The position numbers and the translations under genes were made by a program. 64,000 nt of DNA from Prevotellaceae bacterium HUN156 (GTDB lineage Bacteria; Bacteroidota; Bacteroidia; Bacteroidales; Bacteroidaceae): assembly GCA_900119285.1 (NCBI GenBank), contig FPIT01000009.1, positions 164,563-228,562 on the forward strand, in the 5' to 3' direction. Of this stretch, positions 15,518 through 23,695 are shown piece by piece; position 1 is the stretch's first letter; each line of letters begins with the position of its first letter. A model generated the notes under the pieces. That model was not told where the DNA came from and made no database searches. It saw nothing but the letters and a program-made list of their open reading frames with translations.

Positions 15518-16852
15518 ATGAATAAGCTTTGGGAAAAGAACTTTGAGGTGAATGCTGAGATAGAACGCTTCACCGTAGGAAGAGACCGTGAGATGGATCT
15601 CTATCTTGCCAAGTACGATGTGCTGGGCTCTATGGCTCATATTACCATGCTGGAGAGTATCGGCCTGATAGGCAAGGAAGAGTTGCCACAACTGTTGGCA
15701 GAACTGAAGAATATCTATCAGGTTTGCGAGCGCGGTGAGTTTCAGATAGAGGAGGGCGTGGAAGACGTCCACTCACAGGTGGAGCTGATGCTGACACGTA
15801 AGTTGGGCGATATGGGCAAGAAAATTCATTCGGGTCGCAGTCGCAACGACCAAGTGTTGGTTGACCTCAAACTCTTTACCCGTCACGAGCTGATGGAGGT
15901 AGCCGAGGGTGTGAAAGTGCTCTTCGACGAACTAATACAGAAGAGTGAGCAGTATAAAAAGGTATTGATGCCTGGCTATACTCATCTGCAGGTGGCTATG
16001 CCCTCATCGTTCGGTTTGTGGTTTGGTGCTTATGCCGAATCGTTGACAGACGATATGTTGTTCTTGCAGGCTGCCTACAAGATGACTAATCGCAATCCTT
16101 TAGGCTCTGCAGCAGGCTATGGTTCTTCGTTCCCACTGAACAGACAGATGACCACCGACCTATTGGGCTTTGACTCGATGGACTATAATGTGGTGTATGC
16201 ACAGATGGGACGCGGAAAGATGGAACGTAACGTGGGCTTTGCACTGGCTACTATCGCTGGTACACTGGCTAAGATGGCTTTTGATGCCTGCTTGTTCAAC
16301 TCACAGAACTTCTCGTTTGTCAAGCTTCCCAAGGAGTGTACCACGGGTTCGAGCATCATGCCACATAAGAAGAATCCCGATGTATTCGAACTGATACGTG
16401 CCAAGTGTAATAAGATACAAGCACTGCCACAGCAGGTAATGCTAATAATGAATAACCTGCCTGTAGGTTATTTCCGTGATTTGCAGATTATCAAAGAGGT
16501 GTTCCTTCCTGCCTTTGATGAACTGAAAGACTGCTTGCAGATGGCAGCCTATATCATTAATAAGATAGAGGTTCGTGAGGATATTCTTGATAATCCGATG
16601 TATGATCCGATGTTCTCTGTTGAGGAGGTCAATCGTCTTGCTGCTGAAGGAATGCCTTTCCGCGATGCTTACAAGAAGGTTGGCTTGGAGATTGAGGCTG
16701 GCACTTTCCAACCCAATAAGGATATCCATCATACTCACGAGGGTTCTATCGGCAATCTTTGTAACGACCGTATTACAGAATTGATGCAACAGACATTCTG
16801 TAATTTTGGCTTTGAGCGTATGATTGAGGCTGAGAAGAACTTGCTGAAATGA
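15518..16852 (+). CDS. argH: Argininosuccinate lyase
   Basis: 444 aa. Splits argininosuccinate to arginine and fumarate, the last step of arginine synthesis. Superfamily signature GSSIMPHKKNPD carries the catalytic serine loop; HSGRSRNDQV near residue 108 is the second conserved region. Close to pyrE, with which it may be co-transcribed. The following lipoprotein start overlaps the argH stop by 4 bases (ATGA). Confidence 0.96.
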   Translation: MNKLWEKNFEVNAEIERFTVGRDREMDLYLAKYDVLGSMAHITMLESIGLIGKEELPQLLAELKNIYQVCERGEFQIEEGVEDVHSQVELMLTRKLGDMGKKIHSGRSRNDQVLVDLKLFTRHELMEVAEGVKVLFDELIQKSEQYKKVLMPGYTHLQVAMPSSFGLWFGAYAESLTDDMLFLQAAYKMTNRNPLGSAAGYGSSFPLNRQMTTDLLGFDSMDYNVVYAQMGRGKMERNVGFALATIAGTLAKMAFDACLFNSQNFSFVKLPKECTTGSSIMPHKKNPDVFELIRAKCNKIQALPQQVMLIMNNLPVGYFRDLQIIKEVFLPAFDELKDCLQMAAYIINKIEVREDILDNPMYDPMFSVEEVNRLAAEGMPFRDAYKKVGLEIEAGTFQPNKDIHHTHEGSIGNLCNDRITELMQQTFCNFGFERMIEAEKNLLK

Positions 16853-17442
16853 AAAAGTCAGTTATCTTTTATCTTTTATCTTTTATCTGTGGTCTCCTGT
16901 TGACTTCTTGTGAAGCAGAGCAGGAGTATAGCACATGGCCGTGCCGTTTCTCTTATAACAATCTGATACATCAGGATGCGACGCTGGCAACAGCCCTTGA
17001 TAAGAACTCTCGTGGTGTGTTCTGTCTGATTACGGAGAGTACACGAGCTGGAGTTAAATATCTGAACTTTCGGAATAGTGACGGACTTGAATCTCAGAAG
17101 TCTGAGTCGGAAGAAGAGGTGCAAGCACGTTTTATTCTTGGCTTGAATAATGGTATCATTGTGGGTTTTCAGACATTGAATTCCGATGGTGCCTATGGTG
17201 GCTTTGTGGGTTACGATGTGCAGTGTCCCAATTGTGTATGTCGTGAGAATAATACACTCAATCCCAATTACCGTGTGTCAATGGCAAGTACTGGCATAGC
17301 TACTTGTTCTAAGTGTGGGAAGAAGTATGACATGAATAATGGTGGCATTGTGCTGAATGGTGAAAAGGGTGATACAGGCTTGGAAAAGTATGTTGCTAAT
17401 ACCACTGGTCCTTTTGGCGTTGTCAGTGTGTTTAGAAGATAA
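16849..17442 (+). CDS. Lipoprotein with four-cysteine C-terminal motif
   Basis: 197 aa. Signal peptide with lipobox LLTSC (Cys21). The C-terminal half has CPNCVC (about 120-125) and CSKCGKKYDM (about 148-157), a spacing like a zinc ribbon, in a context that resembles a Rieske-type domain (CGKKYDMNNGGIV) but with cysteines instead of the Rieske histidines. Metal binding is inferred. The signal peptide is encoded by tandem TTATCTTTT repeats. It overlaps argH by 4 bases. A weak A/T hairpin (17447-17470) follows. Confidence 0.7.
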   Translation: MKKSVIFYLLSFICGLLLTSCEAEQEYSTWPCRFSYNNLIHQDATLATALDKNSRGVFCLITESTRAGVKYLNFRNSDGLESQKSESEEEVQARFILGLNNGIIVGFQTLNSDGAYGGFVGYDVQCPNCVCRENNTLNPNYRVSMASTGIATCSKCGKKYDMNNGGIVLNGEKGDTGLEKYVANTTGPFGVVSVFRR

Positions 17443-17490
17443 TTCTAAAAGAAAAATGATATTTTCTTTTGTTTTTTGCTCACTTATTCG

Positions 17491-17499
17491 TAACTTTGC
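17491..17499 (+). promoter_or_regulatory. -7 box TAACTTTGC of tRNA-Leu
   Basis: -7 element with TTTTG about 20 bases upstream, 26 bases before the tRNA. Confidence 0.65.
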
Positions 17500-17524
17500 A
17501 GCCGATTTCGTAAAAGAGTCTGCT

Positions 17525-17608
17525 GCCGCGATGGTGGAATGGTAGACACGAGGGACTTAAAATCCCTTGGCCATTACGGCTGTGCGGGTTCGAGTCCCGC
17601 TCGCGGCA
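17525..17608 (+). tRNA. tRNA-Leu (TAA)
   Basis: 84 nt with the long variable arm of class II tRNAs. Acceptor GCCGCGA/TCGCGGC, anticodon loop CTTAAAA (anticodon TAA), T arm GCGGG-TTCGAGT-CCCGC, discriminator A; CCA not encoded. Confidence 0.96.
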
Positions 17609-17610
17609 CA

Positions 17611-17643
17611 AGACGCTGACCAACTGGTCAGCGTCTTTTTTTT
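17611..17643 (+). terminator. Terminator after tRNA-Leu
   Basis: Perfect 11-bp stem (17611-17621 with 17626-17636), AACT loop, then nine T. Confidence 0.93.
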
Positions 17644-17687
17644 TGTAGAAAAAATACTAAAGATATTCTTCTTTTAGAATTTTTTTG

Positions 17688-17696
17688 TACTTTTGC
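17688..17696 (+). promoter_or_regulatory. -7 box TACTTTTGC of the DUF3857 gene
   Basis: -7 element 34 bases before the ATG at 17730, so the longer frame from 17685 would start inside it. Confidence 0.6.
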
Positions 17697-17729
17697 ATTC
17701 GTAATCATCAATATAAACTAACTAACAAA

Positions 17730-19757
17730 ATGAAACTAAAAACATTCCAATTATTAGTCCTATTGCTTTTGCCAGTAACTACTATGCTGGCGCAGGATAA
17801 TGTCAACATGAAGTTTGGTAAACCTACCAAAGAAGAGATGCAGATGACTTCATATGCACCTGATCCTGACGCAGAGGCTGTTGTGCTCTGTCGTTTGACT
17901 GATGTGGAGTATGCAGTTCAGAACATCGGCTATCTGGTTGATTATCGTGAGAAATGCCGTATTAAGGTATTGAAACCAAGTGGTGCCCGATTGGCAAAGG
18001 TTGTCGTACCTTATCAGGTGGCAATGTCTGTAAATAATAATATTGGTGGACTGAAAATCAATGCTAAGAGTCTGCCAAAGCCTGGAGGTAGTTCCAATTC
18101 TTATTTCGAGGGTGAGGGCGTGTCAATGACTGAAGACGTCTTTGCTACTGAGGGCGATGAGGAAGTGGAGAATATCAAGGCTACTGCCTTTAATCTGGAA
18201 AACGGAAAGGTGGTGAAGACATCCTTGAAGAAAGGTGATGTTGTCACGACGAAGCTTGATGAGCATAACTATCAAGTGGAATTTACCATTCCTAACGTGA
18301 AAGAGGGTACAGTCATAGAATATGAGTATACCGTCCACAGTCAGTTGTTCTGGCAGTTGCACGACTGGTATGCTCAGCGAGAGATACCTGTTGTTTATGC
18401 TAAGTTGGATATGAATATCCCTAGCTATCTGATTTTCAATATTGAGGATCATGGTATTCAGCGCTTGACATATACTTGTACCGCTGGTACACTGAATTTT
18501 AAGTTGGAGAGCGATCCTTTGGCTAAGCAGTCGCGTGTCATGACGAATCACTATGTTTACATCGGACGTGATTTGATTGCTATGCCTCAAACCAATCATG
18601 TATGGAATTCTCAGGACTACTGCGCAGGTATTACTGGCGAGTTGAAACAGTATCGCCTGCCAGGTGCTGCACAGATGGACTATGCAAGAACATGGACACA
18701 GATTGACGAGATGATTCTTTCTTCTGACGATTTGGGCATTCGCCTCAATGAGCATAGTCCATTGGCTAAGGAACTGAAAGAGGCAAAAATTGAAGAGATT
18801 GCAGACCAGAAGGAGCGTGCTGTGGCTGTCTTCAATCTGGTGATGAGCAAGGTTAACTGGAATGGTAAATATGATATCAGTCCTGCTCTTACTACTGAGA
18901 CTGTCAAGAAACAGGAAGGCTCGAATGCTGATATCAACCTGTTGCTGATACAGTCACTTCATGAGGTTGGACTTAAGGCCGCTCCTGTTGTTCTCAGAAC
19001 ACGTGATTTAGGACTGTTGCCTTACAATTTCCCAGCCCTACGCAAGTTGTCTACATTCATTGTCGCTGTCATGCTGCCAATGAATACCAATGTTTATCTT
19101 GACGCATCATCAAAGAATGGTTACCTGAATGTATTGGCAGAGCCACTATTGGTGGAGAGAGCCCGACTGGTACAAAAGGATAATAAGAGTCAATGGGTTA
19201 ATCTGCAGAGAGTGGCTAAGTCGCAGACAAATACTATCATCAATGCCAAGCTTTCTGCTGATGGTACTCTGACTGGTACGCAGACTACACGTTATGAGGG
19301 ACTGGCTGCCATGAATTATCGTAATGAGAAAGGCATCACTGCCTTTGCTCCCGATGCTACTGAGGAAATACCGTTTACCCGCAAGGGAAAGGTAGAAGGT
19401 AATGCTATCAAGATTTGTCCATTCCCCACAGTTATTGCTAGCAATCCTTTCACAGCCAAGACTCGTAAGATGCCTGTAGAGTTCAATAGCTTGGAAAACC
19501 ATCGTGTAGTAGTCAATATCGCATTGCCAGAGGGTTATGTTGTTGATGGTGAAAAGAAAAATACCACTATTACTACTCAGGACAAGGGACTTGAAGGACG
19601 TATCTTAACTATTACAAGCGATGGAAATGTGCAGTTGAGCTGCCAGTTCAGCATCAACAAGATTGTTTATCCGGAAAAGAACTATGCTGATCTCTACCAG
19701 ATGTATGATGCAGTGATGAAATATATCAACGAAGAACTGGTTATTAAAAAGAACTAA
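17730..19757 (+). CDS. Secreted DUF3857/transglutaminase-like protein
   Basis: 675 aa from MKLKTFQ; signal peptide ends near TMLAQ. The N-terminal half (VDYREKCRIKVLKPSG, later EGTVIEYEYTVHSQLFW) is DUF3857-like. The middle region (KEAKIEEIADQKERAVAVFN, then LLIQSLHEVGLKAAPVVLR) is like a transglutaminase core, but the usual catalytic Cys is replaced (GSNADINLLLIQSL in place of G-x-C-x-D), so it is probably not an active peptidase. Function unknown; likely periplasmic. The longer frame from 17685 is rejected because of the promoter. Strong terminator downstream. Confidence 0.78.
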   Translation: MKLKTFQLLVLLLLPVTTMLAQDNVNMKFGKPTKEEMQMTSYAPDPDAEAVVLCRLTDVEYAVQNIGYLVDYREKCRIKVLKPSGARLAKVVVPYQVAMSVNNNIGGLKINAKSLPKPGGSSNSYFEGEGVSMTEDVFATEGDEEVENIKATAFNLENGKVVKTSLKKGDVVTTKLDEHNYQVEFTIPNVKEGTVIEYEYTVHSQLFWQLHDWYAQREIPVVYAKLDMNIPSYLIFNIEDHGIQRLTYTCTAGTLNFKLESDPLAKQSRVMTNHYVYIGRDLIAMPQTNHVWNSQDYCAGITGELKQYRLPGAAQMDYARTWTQIDEMILSSDDLGIRLNEHSPLAKELKEAKIEEIADQKERAVAVFNLVMSKVNWNGKYDISPALTTETVKKQEGSNADINLLLIQSLHEVGLKAAPVVLRTRDLGLLPYNFPALRKLSTFIVAVMLPMNTNVYLDASSKNGYLNVLAEPLLVERARLVQKDNKSQWVNLQRVAKSQTNTIINAKLSADGTLTGTQTTRYEGLAAMNYRNEKGITAFAPDATEEIPFTRKGKVEGNAIKICPFPTVIASNPFTAKTRKMPVEFNSLENHRVVVNIALPEGYVVDGEKKNTTITTQDKGLEGRILTITSDGNVQLSCQFSINKIVYPEKNYADLYQMYDAVMKYINEELVIKKN

Positions 19758-19783
19758 CAAGAACTGCATATATAAAAATAAGA

Positions 19784-19814
19784 AAAGAGCACTCATCGTG
19801 AGTGCTCTTTTTCT
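19784..19814 (+). terminator. Terminator of the DUF3857 gene
   Basis: Perfect 12-bp stem (19784-19795 with 19799-19810), 3-nt loop, T-rich tail. Confidence 0.9.
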
Positions 19815-19818
19815 TTCG

Positions 19819-19892
19819 TGTCGACACTTGGACTCGAACCAAGGACCCCCACCATGTCAAGGTGATACTCTAACCAGCTGAGCTATGCCGAC
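19819..19892 (-). tRNA. tRNA-Val (GAC)
   Basis: 74 nt. Acceptor GTCGGCA with TGTCGAC (one G-U pair), D arm TAGCTCAGCTGGTTAGAG, anticodon loop TTGACAT (anticodon GAC), T arm CTTGG-TTCGAGT-CCAAG, discriminator A; CCA not encoded. Confidence 0.94.
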
Positions 19893-19929
19893 AGATACTT
19901 TCTTGTCGCTTGTTTTGGGCAAAGCGGAC

Positions 19930-19938
19930 GCAAAGGTA
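19930..19938 (-). promoter_or_regulatory. -7 box TACCTTTGC of tRNA-Val
   Basis: Exact -7 element 38 bases before the tRNA. Confidence 0.65.
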
Positions 19939-20043
19939 GTGAATATTTCTGAAATAAAAGAAGGGAAAAATAAAAAAATAAAAATTACGACCAATAAATT
20001 ATAAAAAAGAAAGTGTTTCGCAATGATACAAAAATTTAATGAG

Positions 20044-20052
20044 TATCTTTGC
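20044..20052 (+). promoter_or_regulatory. -7 box TATCTTTGC of the TPR lipoprotein gene
   Basis: -7 element 37 bases before the ATG at 20089; the longer frame from 20023 spans it and is rejected. Confidence 0.65.
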
Positions 20053-20088
20053 ATTGTTCAATTGTGGATAAATACTATTAATGTGAAT

Positions 20089-21774
20089 ATGAAAACAACG
20101 AAAATTTTAATGCTGTCAGCCGCTGCTGTTGCAGTTCTGACATCTTGCTCAAGTAAGTTGGGCCAACTCTCTAGTGATTATTTCAAGGTAAACCCCAACC
20201 CACTGGTTGCCGATGGCGGTCAGGTAGATGCTACAATCAATGGCGTATTCCCTGAGAAATATATGAAGAAGAAGGCTGTTGTTACAGTAACTCCCGAGCT
20301 GCGCTTCATGAAGAATGGCGTACAGGAGTCTGTAAAGGGTACTCCTGCCACCTTCCAGGGAGAGAAGGTGCTGGGCAACGAACAGACCATTAGTTATAAA
20401 TTAGGTGGTCACTACACCATGAAGACCAGCTATCCTTATGAGGAGGCTATGCAGAAGAGCGAACTCTTCCTTACTTTCGATGCTAAGGTTGGTAAGAAGG
20501 TTGTTAGCGTTCCTGAGGTAAAGGTTGCCGATGGTGTTATTGCTACCAGCGAGTTGTACCACCGCACGCTGACTTCAGCTCAGCCCAGCATGGCTCCTGA
20601 TGCTTTCCAGCGTGTAGTAGAGCAGAAGCAGGAAGCTAACATCAAGTTCCTGATTCAGCAGGCAGAGCTGCGCAAGAGCGAGCTGAAGAACAACTCTGTT
20701 CAGGAGTTTGTTGACCTGTTGAAGCGCATCAGCAATGATCGTGAGGGCATGATTCTCTCAGGCGTTGAGGTTTCTGCATACGCTTCTCCTGATGGTGGCT
20801 TCGCTCTGAACGAGAAGTTGGCTAACAAGCGTCAGCAGAATACAGAGAACTATGTAAAGAAGCAGATGAAGCAGGCTAAGATGGATGGTGATGTTGAGGC
20901 TAACTATACCGCTGAGGACTGGGAAGGTTTCCAGCAGTTGGTACAGGCCAGCAACATTCAGGACAAGGATGTTATCCTGCGCGTTCTTTCTATGTATAAG
21001 GATCCTCAGGAGCGTGAACAGCAGATTAAGAATATGAGCTACGCCTTCAAAGAGCTGGCTGATGGTATTCTGCCTGAGCTGCGTCGTGCTCGTCTGACTA
21101 TCAACTACGAAACTATCGGTCGTGATGATGAGCAGATCTTCGCACAGTATAAGAGCGATGCTTCTAAGCTGAGCCTTGAGGAGTTGCTCTATGCTGCTTC
21201 TATCTCAGAGACTCCCGCTGAGCAGGAGGACATTCTGAAGACTACTACTCGTCTGTATCCTAACGATGCTCGTGCTTTCAATAACCTCGCTGCACTGGCT
21301 TATAGCAAGGGCAACTACGATGAGGCACAGAACTATCTGAATCAGGCTGCTGCCGCTGGCACTTGCGCTGAGACTAAGGCTAACCTCGGTCTGCTGGCTC
21401 TGCAGCGTGGCGACGTAAAGGCTGCTGAGAACTATATCGGTCAGGCTGGTAATGCCAAGGGACTGGCTGAGACTCTGGGTAACCTGCATCTCGCTCAGGG
21501 CAACTACACTTTGGCTGAGCAGGACTTCAGCGGTGTAAACTCTAACAGTGCTGCACTGGCTCAGATCCTGAACAAGAACTACGCTAAGGCTGCTCAGACT
21601 CTGAAGAACGTAGAGAAGGCTGATGGAATGACAGACTATCTGCAGGCTATCATTAATGCACGTCAGGGCAACAATGAGGCTGCTGCCAGCTTCCTCCGTT
21701 CAGCTCTCCAGAAGGATGCTTCTTTGAAGGAGTATGCTGCTAACGACTTGGAGCTGAAAGACGTAGCAAAATAA
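20089..21774 (+). CDS. TPR-repeat lipoprotein with OmpA-like segment
   Basis: 561 aa. Lipobox LTSC (Cys20) predicts an outer-membrane lipoprotein. Beta-rich N-terminal part up to about residue 170, then a segment like the OmpA peptidoglycan-binding core (VSAYASPDGGFALNEKLANK and a following RQQNTENYVKK), then TPR repeats from about 395 (LYPNDARAFNNLAALAYSKG, ETKANLGLLALQRGDVKAAE). Codon use is strongly biased as in secDF and ribosomal genes, so probably abundant. No function can be assigned beyond an envelope scaffold. Confidence 0.8.
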   Translation: MKTTKILMLSAAAVAVLTSCSSKLGQLSSDYFKVNPNPLVADGGQVDATINGVFPEKYMKKKAVVTVTPELRFMKNGVQESVKGTPATFQGEKVLGNEQTISYKLGGHYTMKTSYPYEEAMQKSELFLTFDAKVGKKVVSVPEVKVADGVIATSELYHRTLTSAQPSMAPDAFQRVVEQKQEANIKFLIQQAELRKSELKNNSVQEFVDLLKRISNDREGMILSGVEVSAYASPDGGFALNEKLANKRQQNTENYVKKQMKQAKMDGDVEANYTAEDWEGFQQLVQASNIQDKDVILRVLSMYKDPQEREQQIKNMSYAFKELADGILPELRRARLTINYETIGRDDEQIFAQYKSDASKLSLEELLYAASISETPAEQEDILKTTTRLYPNDARAFNNLAALAYSKGNYDEAQNYLNQAAAAGTCAETKANLGLLALQRGDVKAAENYIGQAGNAKGLAETLGNLHLAQGNYTLAEQDFSGVNSNSAALAQILNKNYAKAAQTLKNVEKADGMTDYLQAIINARQGNNEAAASFLRSALQKDASLKEYAANDLELKDVAK

Positions 21775-21792
21775 ATATAGATAACAGATAAT

Positions 21793-21920
21793 AGAGAATA
21801 GATAAGAGATAAAAGATAGTAGATAAGGTATGAATATGTGTAGAAATATATGTTGTGAGAAAAAACATTTTAAGAATGCATCTCCCTTATCTCTTATCTT
21901 TTATCTCTTATCTATTCTCT
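21793..21920 (+). repeat. 26-bp perfect inverted repeat around a start codon
   Basis: Arms 21793-21818 and 21895-21920 are perfectly complementary. The 76-base loop contains the start codon at 21830, and the right arm encodes the hydrophobic part of the signal peptide. Both arms consist of GATAAGA/TATCTTT-type short repeats. Confidence 0.85.
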
Positions 21921-22891
21921 TTATTCTCTCTTCCTGTGGTTCTGACAATGGCAAGTTCAGACTGGAAGGTCGCTTGCGCAACTTCAATCAGGGAGAGTTC
22001 TGGGTGTATAGTCCCGATGGCGATATGGCTGGCTTTGATACTATTCAGGTGCGCGACAGCCGTTTCTCCTATGAACGGGAGTTACACGACCCCACCATGC
22101 TGATTGTGGTATTTCCTAACTATTCCGAGCAGCCCATCTTTGCAGAGCCGGGTGCTAAGGTAACAATTAAGGGTGATGCCACTCACATGAAAGAAATGAT
22201 TATTGAGGGTACTGACGAGAACGAGGATATGACCATGCTTCGCATGAAGCTCAACGACCTCACACCTCCCGATATTCCCAAGGCAGTCAGCGAGTATATC
22301 AAGGAGAATCCCGACTCGCGAGTTAGCATCTATCTGTTGCATCGCTATTTCGTGCAAGCCAAAGACGCTGATTACCGACAGGGTAGGGAGTTGACCGAAC
22401 TGCTGCTGAAAGAACAACCAGACAATATCGGCTTGTCGCAATTAGAGCGCAAGCTGCGCCTGTTGGAGAATTGTGCCGTCAATACCACTATGCCTAAGTT
22501 TACTGCAACGGATATCAAGGGCAAGAGAGTGACGGAGGCAGACCTGAAAGGAAAGGTTACTGTAATAACCACATGGGCTACATGGAGCTATCAGAGCATA
22601 TCTTTCCAGCAACGCCTGAAACAACTGAAAGACCGTTATGGTGATAAGTTGGCTGTACTCAGCATCTGCCTTGATGGTCAGACTGACATCTGTCGCAGAT
22701 ATATCGCTCGTGACTCGCTGAAGTGGTCAACCGTCTGCGATGGTCGCATGTGGGAAACGCCACTGCTGCAGAAGTTCAGTATGGCAGATGTACCGTCCAA
22801 TGTACTGATAGGAGCCAATGGCAGAGTTCTTGACCGCGACTTATCAGCACAACATTTAGAAGAAAAAATAAAGAAACTATTGCCACAATAG
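21830..22891 (+). CDS. DUF4369/thioredoxin-fold lipoprotein without active cysteines
   Basis: 353 aa. Unusually long N-region, then signal peptide with lipobox LSSC (Cys36). Residues about 40-130 resemble the DUF4369 N-terminal domain of Bacteroidetes thiol-disulfide proteins. From about 220 an AhpC/TlpA-like thioredoxin domain follows, but the position of the redox motif reads WATWSYQS (249-256): both cysteines of CxxC are serine. It therefore cannot do thiol exchange and may be a binding or structural relative. It lies 55 bases after the TPR lipoprotein gene. The terminator stem overlaps the stop codon. Confidence 0.82.
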   Translation: MNMCRNICCEKKHFKNASPLSLIFYLLSILFILSSCGSDNGKFRLEGRLRNFNQGEFWVYSPDGDMAGFDTIQVRDSRFSYERELHDPTMLIVVFPNYSEQPIFAEPGAKVTIKGDATHMKEMIIEGTDENEDMTMLRMKLNDLTPPDIPKAVSEYIKENPDSRVSIYLLHRYFVQAKDADYRQGRELTELLLKEQPDNIGLSQLERKLRLLENCAVNTTMPKFTATDIKGKRVTEADLKGKVTVITTWATWSYQSISFQQRLKQLKDRYGDKLAVLSICLDGQTDICRRYIARDSLKWSTVCDGRMWETPLLQKFSMADVPSNVLIGANGRVLDRDLSAQHLEEKIKKLLPQ

Positions 22892-22905
22892 TTTCTTTAC
22901 TTTTT
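22870..22905 (+). terminator. Terminator overlapping the stop codon
   Basis: Perfect 13-bp stem (22870-22882 with 22886-22898), CCA loop, T-rich tail. The stem includes the last codons and the stop at 22889-22891. Confidence 0.85.
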
Positions 22906-23360
22906 TATATAGGTAGATGTCTGATTACAGATAGAATCTCAATCCCAACGTAGTATCCTTGCTCCGCAAATAGTTTATGCGTAAAAACATGTAACCTTCT
23001 ACCATAACTGCCTTCAAATGCCGATGTACAAAGGAACTGAGCCATGTTAATAGTTTCCGAACTATTAACATACTTCTAACCTACATATTGAAGTGACCCC
23101 AAAAAATCTGATAAATCCATCTGTGGTCGTAATAAAATCTGAAGTGCATGTTTAGTAGATGTATGTTAATAGTTGGCAAACTATTAACATGCCTGAAACG
23201 CCCTGTGTATCGTGGTTTGCGGGGCGTTATGGTAGAAGGTTAATAGTTTTTGCGAAAACCTTAATAAAAATACAAAATGCCCTTATGAGTATTTCAGAAA
23301 TACAACTGATACAGCTCTGGGAACAGCTATCCCAGCGCTGAGATGGCTGTATCTGCGTCC

Positions 23361-23426
23361 CAATAGTTATTGTTTAGCACTTCAATAGTTATTGTATTGA
23401 CCTTCAATAGTTATTGTATTGTGATG
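23361..23426. repeat. Three tandem 22-bp units (CAATAGTTATTG type)
   Basis: Units at 23361, 23383 and 23405. Each begins with CAATAGTTATTGT; CAATA and TATTG arms are complementary. Exact 22-base spacing. Confidence 0.85.
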
Positions 23427-23463
23427 CTAAAATGGCTCTTTCGTAAGCCCTAATTCCTATGCA

Positions 23464-23551
23464 GCCTACATTCGGATAGTTTGAAGCCTACATTCGCCTC
23501 GAATTATGCGTAAATTCGATGCGAATTATGCGTAAATTCGATGCGAATTAT
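23464..23551. repeat. Four tandem 22-bp units (CCTACATTCG/CGAATT type)
   Basis: Units at 23464, 23486, 23508 and 23530. The last two are identical and read in register as CGAATT-N7-AATTCG-N3 hairpins; the first two share GCCTACATTCG. The sequence grades from one type to the other without losing the 22-base register. Confidence 0.85.
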
Positions 23552-23619
23552 GCCGTCAAACTATTTGCGTACTATTTTCTATCGGAACTGCTCTGCTGTA
23601 ATCACTATCCGAAACCAAT

Positions 23620-23685
23620 GTTTTCGCTATTGGAAAACACCGTTTTCTTGCGTAGAAAACATCGTTTTCTGCCCTAGAAAACGCA
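23620..23685. repeat. Three tandem 22-bp hairpin units (GTTTTC-N7-GAAAAC)
   Basis: Units at 23620, 23642 and 23664: GTTTTC, 7 variable bases, GAAAAC, 3 bases. Preceded by TCCGAAAC as at 1667-1776. Confidence 0.9.
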
Positions 23686-23695
23686 TTTAGAATAC

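Larger units (their letters stand above)
22906..23695. repeat. Gene-free repeat island
   Basis: About 0.8 kb with no convincing gene on either strand. It contains two perfect palindromes with 12-bp arms and a 4-nt loop (23044-23071, 23163-23190; core GTTAATAGTT), a related TTAATAGTTTTTGCGAAAAC hairpin near 23240, and four arrays or half-arrays with 22-bp period described separately. TTAATAG/CTATTAA words recur throughout. No transposase, attachment site or tRNA is present. Confidence 0.8.

Noticed and set aside
23159..23341. 60-aa + strand reading frame in the repeat island
   Set aside because: It runs through palindromes and has no start signal or recognisable sequence.
1667..23685. 22-bp repeats as a CRISPR array
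   Set aside because: Units are contiguous without 30-base unique spacers, the repeats vary, and no cas gene is present.
22906..23695. Integrated mobile element or attachment site
   Set aside because: No transposase, integrase, tRNA or target duplication visible; only short repeats.
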